A program made the position numbers and the translations under genes. Positions 25,241 to 34,235 of a stretch of 64,000 bases of DNA are shown piece after piece (position 1 is the first letter of the stretch; every line of letters starts with the position of its first letter). Origin of the DNA: Burkholderiaceae bacterium. GTDB taxonomy: Bacteria; Pseudomonadota; Gammaproteobacteria; Burkholderiales; Burkholderiaceae_C. The stretch covers positions 806,001-870,000 of the forward strand of contig JACKLM010000002.1 in assembly GCA_024235895.1 (NCBI GenBank). Direction: 5' to 3'. Below the pieces are notes generated by a model, which worked only from the letters and a program-made list of their open reading frames with translations, made no database searches and was not told the DNA's origin.

Positions 25241-26495
25241 GTGGCGCAGCGCACGGGTGGCGCCACGGCCGGCGACGGCACCGGTCGCGGGCCGCGCCTG
25301 CCGACCGGCACGCGCGCGTCGCCCGCCGCGGCATCGCCCGGCGACGACGAGCTGGCGGGCTGGGTCCGGCTCGCGCTCGCCGACGGCGTCGGCCGCGAGT
25401 CGGCGCGCCGACTGCTGGCGGCACTCAGGCCCGCCGCAGGCGATCTTCGCCGCTGGCGCCGCAGCCTGGCGCGAGGTTGCGGGCGAGGCCGCGGCGGCCG
25501 CGCTGGCGCGGCTGCCGGACGGCCTGGACGCGCAGGTCGCGCGGGCGCGGACGTGGCTGGCCGGCGGCCCCGAGCCACGCGCGCTGTGGACGCTGGCCGA
25601 CGACGCCTACCCGCACGCACTGCTTGCGGCACCGGACCCGCCGCTGTTCGTCTTCGCGCAGGGCCAGGCGGCCTGGCTGGCGCGGCCGGCGGTCGCCATC
25701 GTCGGCAGCCGCAACGCCACGCCGCAGGGCCTGGACAACGCGCGCGCCTTCGCGCGCACGCTCGGCGACGCCGGCTGGGTCGTCGTCTCCGGGCTGGCGG
25801 CGGGCATCGACGGCGCCGCGCACGAGGGCGCGCTGGCCGGCCGCAGCGGCACCGTCGCCGTCGTCGGCACCGGGCCCGACCGCGTCTACCCGGCGCGCCA
25901 CCGGACGCTGGCGCACCGCATCGTCGGCCAGGGGCTGATCCTGAGCGAATACCTGCCCGGCACGCCTCCGCTGGCCGGCAACTTCCCGCAGCGCAACCGG
26001 CTGATCGCCGCACTCGCGCAGGGCACGCTGGTGGTCGAGGCGGCGCTGCAGTCGGGCTCGCTGATCACGGCGCGGCTGGCGGCCGAGATCGGGCGCGAGG
26101 TGTTTGCCATTCCAGGCTCGATCCACGCCCCGCAGTCGCGTGGCTGCCACGCGCTGCTCCGCCAGGGCGCCAAGCTGGTCGAGACGGCCGAGGACATCCT
26201 GGAGGAACTGCGTGCCCAGGTGGGCCCGGCGCCGGCCCGAGCGGGCGGCGACACAGGCTCGGCAACGCCTGACGCCGGGCCTGCGTCCGTGGCGGCCGGC
26301 GCCACCGGCGCGGGCGACGACACCGACGACCCGCTGCTTCGGGCCATGGGCCACGACCCGGTGTCGCTGGACGCGCTGTCGGCGCGCACCGGCTGGGACA
26401 TCGGCCGGCTGGCGGCCCGGCTGCTCGAGCACGAGCTCGAGGGCCGCGTCGCGCGGCTGCCGGGCGGGCTGCTTCAGCGCCGCGGCCTGGGCTGA
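25241..26495 (+). pseudogene. dprA: DNA-processing protein DprA, interrupted by a +1 frameshift
   Basis: DprA loads RecA on incoming single-stranded DNA during transformation. A good start exists at GTG 25241, six bases after GGAAGG. That frame encodes the N-terminal helical domain (DDELAGWVRLALADGVGRES), then loses similarity. The rest of DprA lies in the next frame from about 25425: GPPQAIFAAG, the Rossmann motifs VAIVGSRNATPQG, SGLAAGIDGAAHEGAL and GSLITARLAAE, and a C-terminal winged helix. One extra base at CTCAGGC (about 25421-25427) explains the break. Either the gene is inactive, a shortened product is made from an internal start, or it is a sequencing error. Confidence 0.85.
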
Positions 26496-26604
26496 CCCCG
26501 GGTGGCTGGCGGGCTTGCAGAGGGCCCTCCCGAAGCCCTGCAGCCGCCCGCGATGCGGGCGTCCCTGCGTGAAACCGGGCCACCCCTGGCGCAGGCCCCT
26601 CGGG

Positions 26605-26610
26605 TATAGT
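26605..26610 (+). promoter_or_regulatory. Candidate -10 box of smg (leaderless)
   Basis: TATAGT ends six bases before the smg ATG, so transcription would start at the start codon. No Shine-Dalgarno sequence is present. Confidence 0.45.
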
Positions 26611-26616
26611 GACTTT

Positions 26617-27069
26617 ATGTTCGACGTCCTCGTCTACCTCTACGAGAACTACTGGCGTCCGGACGCATGCCCGGACCACAAGCAGCTGTCGCGCAAGCTG
26701 TCGGCGGCCGGGTTCGAGCGCGACGAGATCCAGGAGGCGCTGCGCTGGCTGGACGGCCTGGCCGAGAGCGCCGAGGCCGCGGTCGCCAGCCAGCAGGCCG
26801 GCAGCCTGCGCATCTACACCGAGGCCGAGCACGATCGGCTGGGCGAGGAGTCGATCGGCTTCATCCGCTTTCTCGAGTCGGCCGGCGTGCTGCCGCCGGC
26901 AATGCGCGAGATGGTGGTCGATCGCGCGATGGCGGTCGGCGGCGGCCCGATCGCGCTCGACGACCTCAAGGTCATCGTGCTGATGGTCTTCTGGAGCCTG
27001 GGCGAGGAGCCCGACGCGCTGATCCTCGACGAGCTGTTCGTCGACCCCGAAGACCGCGTCATCAACTGA
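26617..27069 (+). CDS. smg: Smg family protein (DUF494)
   Basis: The 150-residue acidic helical protein starts MFDVLVYLYENYW, the hallmark of the family, and has FERDEIQEALRWLDGL and IGFIRFLESAGVL further on. It normally follows dprA, as here, and is usually followed by a topoisomerase gene. Its molecular function is unknown. The ATG is placed at the base where transcription would begin from the TATAGT box. The last base of its stop codon is the first base of the palindromic element at 27069-27229. Confidence 0.95.
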   Translation: MFDVLVYLYENYWRPDACPDHKQLSRKLSAAGFERDEIQEALRWLDGLAESAEAAVASQQAGSLRIYTEAEHDRLGEESIGFIRFLESAGVLPPAMREMVVDRAMAVGGGPIALDDLKVIVLMVFWSLGEEPDALILDELFVDPEDRVIN

Positions 27070-27229
27070 GAGCCTGTGAAGCATTCCGCCACACCCGCTC
27101 GTGCGGCCCAAACGGCCCCACTCTTCGTTGCAAATGCTCGCCATAGCACGGGCTATGGCTGCGCTTTGCGCCTCGATTGGGACCTCTTGGACCACCCGCT
27201 CGAGCGCGCCGGAATACTTCACAGGCTCT
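27069..27229. repeat. 161-bp palindromic intergenic element with 22-bp terminal inverted repeats
   Basis: The ends (27069-27090 and 27208-27229) are inverted copies with two mismatches, beginning AGAGCCTGTGAAG. The centre has a perfect 8-base hairpin, GCCATAGC/GCTATGGC with loop ACGG (27140-27159), and CACCCGCTCG occurs twice in direct orientation inside each arm. It has no convincing coding potential. The structure is that of a MITE-like or other interspersed palindromic repeat; I cannot count copies outside this window. It fills the space between the 3' ends of smg and priA and could also terminate both transcripts. Confidence 0.8.
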
Positions 27230-27248
27230 GACGCCGCCGGGGCCGCGC

Positions 27249-29270
27249 TCAGAACCCGAGAGGGTCGACATCCACGGCCCAGCGCAGCAGCCCCTTGTAG
27301 GCCGCCTTGTCGGCGGCGCGCAGCGCGTGCAGCTGCGGCAGCCATCCCGCCAGCCACTGCTGCAGCGCCGCACGCGACGCCGACTCGACCAGCAACTGCA
27401 TGCGCTCCACCCCGGCCACGCGTGCCACGCTGGTGGGCACCGGCGCGTAGCGCGTGATCGCCGGCGGCGCCGGCAGGGCGGCGGCGGCGTCGAGAAAGGC
27501 CTTTGCGATCGCGGCCGACTTCGCCTCCGCGCGCAGCAGCGCCAGGTGGACGAACGGCGGCAGCCCGAGCGCACGCCGCTCGGCCAGCTGCTCGGTGGCG
27601 AAGGCGACGAAGTCGTGCCGCACCAGCGCCGCCAGCAGCGGGTGCGACGGGTGCCAGGTCTGGATCCACATCTCGCCCGACGCAGCCTGGGCGGCGTCGC
27701 GGCCGGCGCGACCGGCAGCCTGCATCAGCAGCGCGAACAGGCGCTCGGGGGCGCGAAAGTCGCTCGCGAACAGCGCGCCGTCGGGGTTGACCGCCGCCAC
27801 CAGCGTCATGCGCCGGAAGTCGTGCCCCTTGGCGACCATCTGGGTGCCGACCAGCACGTCGACCTCGCCCGCGTGCACCGCCGCCAGCCGCGCCTGCAGC
27901 GCGCCCTTGACGCGTGTGGTGTCGGCGTCGATGCGGCCGATGCGGGCGCCGGGCAGCAGCGCGGCGATCTGCTCCTCGAGCTTCTCGGTGCCGCGGCCCA
28001 GCGGCGCGATATCGGGGTTGCCGCAGTCCGGGCAGGCGCGCGGCACGCGCTCGGTGAAGCCGCAGTGGTGGCAGCGCAGCGTGCGGTCGGCCTTGTGGAA
28101 GACGCGCCATGCGCTGCAGTGCGGGCAGCCGCTCTTCCAGCCACAGGCGCCGCAGTGCAGCACCGGCGCGTAGCCGCGGCGGTTGAGCAGCAGCAGGCTT
28201 TGCTCGCCGCGCGCGATGCGCTCCTCGATCGCCGCTTGCAGCGGCGGCGCCAGCACCGGGGCCTGCGCGCCGCGCGTGCGCGGCAGCCGGTTCATGTCGA
28301 ACACGCGCACCGCCGGCAGTGCGCCGCCTCCCACGCGCGTGGCCAGCGTGAGCCGCGTGTAGCGCCCCTCCTCGGCACGCTGCCAGGTCTCCAGCGACGG
28401 CGTGGCCGACCCCAGGATCACCGGCACGCGCTCGAGCCGGCCGCGGTAGACCGCGAGGTCGCGCGCCGAGTAGCGCGCCCCTTCCTGCTGCTTGTAGGAC
28501 GCATCGTGCTCCTCGTCGACGACGATCAGCCCCGTCCGTGGCAGCGGCGCGAAGACCGCCATGCGCGTGCCCAGCACGAGGTCGGCGCGGCCGGCCAGCG
28601 CCAGCAGCCAGTGGCGCAGCCGCTGCGCCGGCGTCAGCCGGCTGTGCAGGCTGACCAGCACCCGGCCGGGGAAGCGCGCGGCGAAGCGCGCCTCGAGCTG
28701 CGGCGTGAGGTTGATCTCGGGCACCAGCATCAGCGCCTGCCGGCCGGCGTCCAGCGCCTCGGCGGCGGCGCGCAGGTAGACCTCGGTCTTGCCCGACCCG
28801 GTGACCCCGTGCAGCAGCACCGGGCCGGCCGGCAGCCCTTGCAGCACGGCGAGCGCGGCCGCCTGTTCGCCGGTCAGCGGCGGCAGCCCGGACGCCGGGC
28901 CCGCGGCCGTCGACGGCGCGACCGAACGCGCCAGCCGGCGCGTGATCGCCGCGGCATCGAGCCGGCGCAGCTCGGGAGGCAGCACCGACAGCGCCAGCTC
29001 GCCGATGCCGCGCTGGTAGTAGCGGGCCGCGAAGCCCACCAGCTCGCGCCAGCCCGGCGGCAGCGCCGGAACGGCGTCGAGCACCTGCGCGATCGGTCGC
29101 AGCGCCTGCGCGGGAGCCTGCCCAGGGCCGTCCGCATCCCAGACCACGCCCGTCACCATGCGCCGCCCGAGCGGAACCCGCACCAGCGTGCCGGGTGCCA
29201 GCCGCCGCGCCGCCAGATAGTCCAGCAGCCCGCCGACCGCGCTGTGCTGCGGCGTCTCGACCGCCACCAT
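27249..29270 (-). CDS. priA: Primosomal protein N' (PriA helicase)
   Basis: The 673-residue superfamily-2 helicase restarts stalled replication forks. Visible parts are the N-terminal DNA-binding domain (AVGGLLDYLAARRLAPGTLVRVPLG), Walker A GVTGSGKTEVYL, Walker B VDEEHDAS, two zinc-binding cysteine clusters in HCGACGWKSGCPHC, RCHHCGF and CPDCGNPDI, and motif V/VI segments VGTQMVAKGHD and QAAGRAGRD. ATG 29270 (MVAVETPQHSAVGG) places the start at the first conserved strand; a GTG at 29330 would add 20 residues. It follows hemE on the same strand, an arrangement common in betaproteobacteria. Confidence 0.95.
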   Translation of the reverse strand: MVAVETPQHSAVGGLLDYLAARRLAPGTLVRVPLGRRMVTGVVWDADGPGQAPAQALRPIAQVLDAVPALPPGWRELVGFAARYYQRGIGELALSVLPPELRRLDAAAITRRLARSVAPSTAAGPASGLPPLTGEQAAALAVLQGLPAGPVLLHGVTGSGKTEVYLRAAAEALDAGRQALMLVPEINLTPQLEARFAARFPGRVLVSLHSRLTPAQRLRHWLLALAGRADLVLGTRMAVFAPLPRTGLIVVDEEHDASYKQQEGARYSARDLAVYRGRLERVPVILGSATPSLETWQRAEEGRYTRLTLATRVGGGALPAVRVFDMNRLPRTRGAQAPVLAPPLQAAIEERIARGEQSLLLLNRRGYAPVLHCGACGWKSGCPHCSAWRVFHKADRTLRCHHCGFTERVPRACPDCGNPDIAPLGRGTEKLEEQIAALLPGARIGRIDADTTRVKGALQARLAAVHAGEVDVLVGTQMVAKGHDFRRMTLVAAVNPDGALFASDFRAPERLFALLMQAAGRAGRDAAQAASGEMWIQTWHPSHPLLAALVRHDFVAFATEQLAERRALGLPPFVHLALLRAEAKSAAIAKAFLDAAAALPAPPAITRYAPVPTSVARVAGVERMQLLVESASRAALQQWLAGWLPQLHALRAADKAAYKGLLRWAVDVDPLGF

Positions 29271-29578
29271 GAGCCGGACCGGATCGACGTCGATTAGGCC
29301 CGAAAGCTCCGAAGCGACTGAAGAAGACACCGTAAGCCGATGATTCAGAAAGGCTTTCCTCTTACCCACCAAAGCTGTGGACAACTTTGTGGGCAAACCG
29401 CCCGCGCGCACGCCAAGTGCTTGATCCCGCTTCGTTCCCCGCCGCCTGCCCGATTCGGCAGCATCCGGACTATGCCCATCAAATCAACCACTTGCATCAC
29501 AAGCCCGCGCTCTGCGGGGAGATGCCGCAGCCTGCCGCGCCGCAGCACGAAAGATGGGGATAAGTCAAGCCTGAGTGC
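29271..29578. other. 308-bp intergenic region hemE / priA
   Basis: No gene is supported. GC content is lower than in the flanking genes. It contains an imperfect dyad, CCCACCAAAG (29365-29374) and CTTTGTGGG (29385-29393), around CTGTGGACAA, which resembles but does not match a DnaA box. A short GC hairpin, CCCGC-GCTCT-GCGGG, occurs further towards hemE. The priA promoter probably lies here. Confidence 0.5.
29365..29393. repeat. Imperfect dyad with DnaA-box-like core
   Basis: Arms CCCACCAAAG and CTTTGTGGG enclose CTGTGGACAA. TGTGGACAA differs from the reverse-complement DnaA consensus TGTGNATAA at one position. It may be an operator or only chance. Confidence 0.35.
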
Positions 29579-30718
29579 TCACTTACTCGCACGCGCAGCA
29601 TCGGCGCCACGCAGCCGGCGCGAATGCGTGTGCACCGCCTCGACGAGCGCGCTCACGTGCTCGGGCGGCGTGAGCTGCTGGATGCCGTGACCGAGGTTGA
29701 AGATATGCCCGTCCCAGCCGCCGTCGGTGCGCTGCGGTGCGCCGAAGCGGTCGAGCACCGCCTGCGCCTCGCGCGCGACGGTCTGCGGGGGCGCGAACAG
29801 GACCGCCGGGTCCAGGTTGCCCTGCAGCGCGACGCGGCTGCCGACCGCGGCGCGCGCGCGCCCCAGGTCCATCGTCCAGTCCAGCCCGACGACATCCGCG
29901 CCGCAGCCGGCGATCTCGTCCAGCCACAGCCCGCCGCCCTTGGTGAAGACGATGACCGGCACCCGCCGGCCTTCGTGCTCGCGCTGCAGCGCCTGCACGA
30001 CGCGACGCGTGTAGGCCAGGCTGAAGGACTGGAAAACGCCATCGGCGAGCACGCCGCCCCAGGAGTCGAAGATCATCGCCGCCTGGGCGCCGGCGTCGAT
30101 CTGCGCGTTCAGGTAGGCCGCGACCGCGTCGGCGACGATGCCCAGCATGCGGTGCATCAGGTCCGGCCGCGCGTACAGCATCGTCTTGACGAGCCGGTAG
30201 TCGTCCGAGCCGCCGCCCTCGACCATGTAGCACGCCAGCGTCCAGGGGCTGCCCGAGAACCCGATCAGCGGCACGCGCGCGACGCGCCGGCCCTCGGCGT
30301 CGCTGGTCAGCAGCGCACGCCGGATCGACGCCACGGCGTCGAAGACGTAGCGCAGCCTGGCCATGTCGGGCACGCGCAGCGCCGCCACCGCCGCCTCGTC
30401 GCGCACCGGGTGCGCGAATCGCGGGCCCTCGCCGGCTGCGAAGCTCAACCCCAGGCCCATCGCGTCGGGCACGGTCAGGATGTCGGAGAACAGGATCGCC
30501 GCGTCCAGCGGCCAGCGGTCCAGCGGCTGCAGCGTGACCTCGGTCGCATAGTCCGGGCTGGTCGCCAGCCCCATGAAGCTGCCGGCGCGGGTGCGGGTGG
30601 CCATGTACTCGGGGAGGTAGCGCCCGGCCTGGCGCATCAGCCAGACCGGCGTGTGGTCGGTCGGCTGGCGCAGGCAGGCGCGCAGGAAGCTGTCGTTGGC
30701 GAGTTCGGGCGCGGTCAT
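29579..30718 (-). CDS. hemE: Uroporphyrinogen decarboxylase
   Basis: The 379-residue cytosolic enzyme removes four carboxyl groups from uroporphyrinogen III on the way to heme. Signature regions are PVWLMRQAGRYLPEY (substrate-binding Arg) and GFSGSPWTLACYMVEGGGS, plus the downstream FDSWGGVL and GNLDPAVLFA. ATG 30718 begins MTAPELANDSFLRACL, as in relatives. Slightly longer than the E. coli enzyme (354), mostly in the middle and C-terminus. It is divergent from lemA and precedes priA. Confidence 0.97.
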   Translation of the reverse strand: MTAPELANDSFLRACLRQPTDHTPVWLMRQAGRYLPEYMATRTRAGSFMGLATSPDYATEVTLQPLDRWPLDAAILFSDILTVPDAMGLGLSFAAGEGPRFAHPVRDEAAVAALRVPDMARLRYVFDAVASIRRALLTSDAEGRRVARVPLIGFSGSPWTLACYMVEGGGSDDYRLVKTMLYARPDLMHRMLGIVADAVAAYLNAQIDAGAQAAMIFDSWGGVLADGVFQSFSLAYTRRVVQALQREHEGRRVPVIVFTKGGGLWLDEIAGCGADVVGLDWTMDLGRARAAVGSRVALQGNLDPAVLFAPPQTVAREAQAVLDRFGAPQRTDGGWDGHIFNLGHGIQQLTPPEHVSALVEAVHTHSRRLRGADAARASK

Positions 30719-30846
30719 CGAAGGATTATCGGGCGCGCCCCGCCCGCATCGGGGCGCGCGCCGGCGCCCGGATGCGGCGCTACAGTTGCCGCCGTCGACC
30801 ACGAAGGCGCAGCCCGCGAAGGCAGCGTCCACCCCAGGAGGACCCG

Positions 30847-31455
30847 ATGACCGAGACGATCGCCCGCTGGCAGCGCCTGCTGCTGGCCTTCGGCCTGGCC
30901 GCGCTGCTGGCCGGCTGCGGCTACAACGACTTCCAGCGCCTGGACGAGCAGGTCAAGTCGAGCTGGGCCGAGGTGCTCAACCAGTACCAGCGCCGCGCCG
31001 ACCTGATCCCCAACATCGTCGCCACCGTCAAGGGCGAGGCCGACTTCGAGCAGACGACGCTGACGCGCGTGATCGAGGCGCGCGCCAAGGCGACCAGCAT
31101 CCAGGCGACCCCCGAGCTGATCAACGACCCGCAGGCCTTCGAGCGCTTCCAGCAGGCGCAGGGCGAGCTGTCCGGCGCGCTGTCGCGGCTGATGGTCGTG
31201 GTCGAGCAGTATCCGAACCTGCGAGCGAACCAGGCCTTCCAGGACCTGCGGGTGCAGCTCGAGGGCACCGAGAACCGCATCACGGTGGCGCGCAACAAGT
31301 ACATCGGTGCGGTGCAGGCCTACAACGTGCTGCGGCGCGAGTTCCCGACCAACCTGACGGCGATGGTCTTCGGCTACGAGATCAAGCCCGGCTTCACGGT
31401 CGCCAACGAGGCCGAGATCTCGACGCCGCCCAAGGTCGACTTCGGCACCAGGTAG
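30847..31455 (+). CDS. LemA family lipoprotein
   Basis: The 202-residue protein has a signal peptide ending LLAGCGYN, so the mature protein is probably lipid-anchored at Cys22 or thereabouts. The LemA core follows: SWAEVLNQYQRRADLIPNIVATVKG, TENRITVARNKYIGAVQAYN and the C-terminal LTAMVFGYEIKPGF. The function of LemA is not established; the gene is usually paired with TPM-domain genes, as here. An excellent Shine-Dalgarno AGGAGG lies 5-6 bases before the ATG. It is the first of three co-directional genes with gaps of 7 and 10 bases. Confidence 0.93.
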   Translation: MTETIARWQRLLLAFGLAALLAGCGYNDFQRLDEQVKSSWAEVLNQYQRRADLIPNIVATVKGEADFEQTTLTRVIEARAKATSIQATPELINDPQAFERFQQAQGELSGALSRLMVVVEQYPNLRANQAFQDLRVQLEGTENRITVARNKYIGAVQAYNVLRREFPTNLTAMVFGYEIKPGFTVANEAEISTPPKVDFGTR

Positions 31456-31462
31456 GCGCGCG

Positions 31463-32446
31463 GTGCAAGACCCGGCGCGGCGAGGCGCTTGGCCGGCGGC
31501 CACGCGCGTGCCGACATCGGCGCGGGCGCTGGCCGGGCTGCTGGCGGCGCTGCTGGTGGCATTGCTGCCGGCGCTGCCGGCGCTGCTGGCGGCGACGGCG
31601 CACGCGCAGGCACCGCAGCCCGTGCCCGCGCTGAGCGCGCGTGTCATCGACCTCACCGGCACGCTGGCGGCCGAGCGTGTCGCCGCGATCGAGGCCAGGC
31701 TCGCCGCCTTCGAGGCCGAGGCCGGGCCGCAGATCGTCGTCCTGATGGTCGCCACCACGGCGCCCGAGGACATCTTCAGCTACGCGCACCGCGTCGCCGA
31801 CAGCTGGAAGATCGGCCGGCGCGAGGTCGGCGACGGGCTGCTCGTCGTCGTCGCCAAGGACGACCGGCGCGTCAACATCCAGGTCGCGCGCGCGCTCGAG
31901 GGTGCGGTGCCCGACCTCGCGGCGCGCCAGATCATCGACCGCGCGATCGTCCCGGCCTTCCGCGCCGGCGACTACGCGGGCGGCCTCGACGCCGCGGTCG
32001 ACCAGCTCATCGCCCGCATCCGCGGCGAGGACCTGCCGGCCCCGCAGCGCCGCGACGACGCCGGGCAGGGGCTGCAGATCGAGGAACTGCTGATGTTCTT
32101 CTTCGTCGCCGTGCCGATCATCGGCGCGGTCTTCACCGGTGTCCTCGGGCGCAAGCTCGGCAGCCTCGTGACCGCGGGCGCCTCGGGCGGGCTCGCGTGG
32201 CTGGTCACCGCCAGCGTGCTGATCGGCATCGTCGCGGCGCTGGCCGCGCTGATCCTGGTCGGTGTCTTCGGCCTGGGCAACGCGTTGAGCCGCGCCGGGC
32301 GCGGCGGTGGCGGGCGTGGCGGGGATGGCGGGTTCGGCGGCGGGTTCGGCGGCGGCGGTTTCGGCGGCGGGTTCGGAGGAGGCGGCGGCTTCTCGTCCGG
32401 CGGCGGCGGCAGCTTCGGCGGCGGCGGCGCCTCCGGGAGCTGGTGA
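31463..32446 (+). CDS. TPM domain membrane protein with Gly-rich tail (YgcG-like)
   Basis: The 327-residue protein has a long hydrophobic signal or anchor (about 22-47), then a TPM domain (about 55-190: ARVIDLTGTLAAERVAAIEARL, then GDGLLVVVAKDDRRVNIQVARALEG). Two or three membrane helices (about 205-275) and a tail of about 50 residues rich in Gly, Phe and Ser end in ASGSW. TPM proteins are exposed on the extracytoplasmic side and may act in protein-complex maintenance; the bacterial role is unclear. The GTG start at 31463 is supported by AGGTAGG upstream. It is co-transcribed with lemA. Confidence 0.9.
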   Translation: MQDPARRGAWPAATRVPTSARALAGLLAALLVALLPALPALLAATAHAQAPQPVPALSARVIDLTGTLAAERVAAIEARLAAFEAEAGPQIVVLMVATTAPEDIFSYAHRVADSWKIGRREVGDGLLVVVAKDDRRVNIQVARALEGAVPDLAARQIIDRAIVPAFRAGDYAGGLDAAVDQLIARIRGEDLPAPQRRDDAGQGLQIEELLMFFFVAVPIIGAVFTGVLGRKLGSLVTAGASGGLAWLVTASVLIGIVAALAALILVGVFGLGNALSRAGRGGGGRGGDGGFGGGFGGGGFGGGFGGGGGFSSGGGGSFGGGGASGSW

Positions 32447-32456
32447 GGGTGGCACG

Positions 32457-32963
32457 ATGAACCGCTGGTCGCGCCTGCTGCGGCACCGCTTCACCGACGA
32501 CCGCGACGTGCGGCGCGCGATCGGCGAGCAGGGGCTCGCCCGGCTCGAAGCCCGGGTGCGCGAAAGCGAGCGCCGCCACGCCGGCGAAATCTGCATCAGC
32601 ATCGAGGGCGGGCTGCCGCTGTCCTATGTCTGGCGGCGGCTCGCCGCGCGCGACCGCGCGATCATGCTGTTCGGCAAGCTGCGCGTGTGGGACACCGAGG
32701 CCAACAATGGCGTGCTGATCTACGTGCTGCTGGCCGAGCACGCGATCGAGATCGTCGCCGACCGCGGCGTGGCGCGCCATGTCGCGCCCGGGCACTGGGA
32801 CGAGGTCGTCGCGCACCTGCGCGAAGCTTTCGCGGCCGGCCGCTTCGAGGACGGGCTGATGCAGGCGGTGGCCGAGGTCGAGTCGCTGCTCGTCGCGCAC
32901 TACCCGCTGGCCGAGGGCCGGGCCAACCCGAACGAGCTGGCGGACGCGGTCGACGTGCGCTGA
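32457..32963 (+). CDS. TPM domain protein, short form
   Basis: The 168-residue protein is a second TPM-domain protein, without signal peptide or Gly-rich tail. Domain landmarks are RRHAGEICISIEGGLP, VWDTEANNGVLIYVLLAEHAIEIVADRGVA and FEDGLMQAVAEVESLL. A central hydrophobic strand is present but no clear membrane helix. It closes the lemA-TPM-TPM operon, 10 bases after the previous gene. Function is unknown; the two TPM proteins and LemA probably act together. Confidence 0.9.
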   Translation: MNRWSRLLRHRFTDDRDVRRAIGEQGLARLEARVRESERRHAGEICISIEGGLPLSYVWRRLAARDRAIMLFGKLRVWDTEANNGVLIYVLLAEHAIEIVADRGVARHVAPGHWDEVVAHLREAFAAGRFEDGLMQAVAEVESLLVAHYPLAEGRANPNELADAVDVR

Positions 32964-32973
32964 CGGCGCTCGG

Positions 32974-34164
32974 CTACAGCCGGTGCGAGCGGTCGCCTTG
33001 CGCGAAGCCGACGGCGTCGAAGACCACGCCCTTGGCCAGCGCGACGACCTTGAACAGCTCGCCCATCTCGTGCTCGTCGATCAGCCGCCGCGCCGCCGTT
33101 CGCGCCGGAAGGTCGGCCTCGGCGAGCAGCCCCGGCAGCCCGCAGTTGATCAGGAATCGCGCCTGCGAGGTGTAGCCCAGCACGTCCATCCCGGCGTCCT
33201 GCGCCGCCAGCGCGATCGCGGTGAAATCGACGTGCGCGGTGATGTCCTTGTCGCCGACGTCGGCCAGCGGGTCGGCGTCGGCGCGGTGCGCACGGTGGCA
33301 CATCAGCGTGCCGCCGCGGCGCTGCGGGTGGTAGTACTCGGCCTCGGGGAATCCGTAGTCGACGAAGAACGCCGCGCCGCGGCCGATCGTGGCCGCCAGC
33401 GTGCGCACGAACGCCTGCGCCTGCGGGTGGATCTCGGTCACGGTGCCGGGCACGAACGGGCCGTCGACGGGCGGGCGCAGCGCGGTCGCTCGGTCGGCCC
33501 AGGCGAAGCCGCTGTCGGCTGCCGCCCCGGTGCCACGGCCGGCCGGGCCCCCGGCGTCATCGCCCGCCGGGTCGGGCAGCGTCACGCCGCGCTCGAACCA
33601 CGCCTGGCCGTCCCAGTGCAGCAGCGTCACCGGCATCGCGTCGAGCACCTCGTTGCCGACGACGACGCCGTCCAGACGCGCGGGCAGCGCCGAGACCCAT
33701 TGCACCCGGGGGCCGAAGCGCGCCAGCCGCGCGCGCTGGCGCGCCGCCAGCGCGCCCGACAGGTCGACGATCACGTAGCGCCGCACGCGCTCGCCCAGCG
33801 CATCCAGCAGCTGCTCGGCCAGCGCGCCGGTGCCGGCCCCGAATTCCCACACCTCGTCGGTGCCGGTGGCGTCCAGCGCCTGCGCGAGCTGCACCGCCAG
33901 CGCGCGGCCGAACAGCGGCGACAGCTCGGGCGCGGTGACGAAGTCGCTGCCCGCGCCGGCACGCGACACCCCCGGCCCGCCCGCCGGCCAGCGGCCGATC
34001 TGCGCGTCGCCGCGCGCGTAGTAGCCCAGCCCCGGCTCGTACAGCGCGATCGCCATGAAGCGGTCGAACGCAAGCCAGCCGCCGGCCGCGGCGATCGCCG
34101 AGCGCAGCCGCTGGTGCAGCGGTGGCGTCGCGGGTCGGGGGTCGGACGGCATGGGCCGCGGCAT
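32974..34164 (-). CDS. Class I SAM-dependent methyltransferase, MidA/NDUFAF7 family
   Basis: The 396-residue protein starts with the family N-terminus (FDRFMAIALYEPGLGYYARG) and has DFVTAPELSPLFGRALAVQL, the SAM-binding loop EFGAGTGALAEQLLDAL, and GNEVLDAMPVTLL. The mitochondrial homologue NDUFAF7 methylates an arginine of a complex I subunit; in bacteria the target is unproven. ATG 34164 or 34152 are both possible starts with no clear ribosome site. It converges with the TPM operon and is divergent from the CWC gene. Confidence 0.88.
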   Translation of the reverse strand: MPRPMPSDPRPATPPLHQRLRSAIAAAGGWLAFDRFMAIALYEPGLGYYARGDAQIGRWPAGGPGVSRAGAGSDFVTAPELSPLFGRALAVQLAQALDATGTDEVWEFGAGTGALAEQLLDALGERVRRYVIVDLSGALAARQRARLARFGPRVQWVSALPARLDGVVVGNEVLDAMPVTLLHWDGQAWFERGVTLPDPAGDDAGGPAGRGTGAAADSGFAWADRATALRPPVDGPFVPGTVTEIHPQAQAFVRTLAATIGRGAAFFVDYGFPEAEYYHPQRRGGTLMCHRAHRADADPLADVGDKDITAHVDFTAIALAAQDAGMDVLGYTSQARFLINCGLPGLLAEADLPARTAARRLIDEHEMGELFKVVALAKGVVFDAVGFAQGDRSHRL

Positions 34165-34235
34165 TGTAGGAAGCGCGTCGGCAACGCCGCGCAGCCTGCC
34201 GCGTCGCGTACGATGCCCGCGCCGCCACCGCCGCG

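Noticed and set aside
32325..32440. Gly-rich repeats near 32.3-32.4 kb as a possible DNA repeat array
   Set aside because: They encode the Gly/Phe/Ser tail usual for YgcG-like TPM proteins; no spacer or regular unit.
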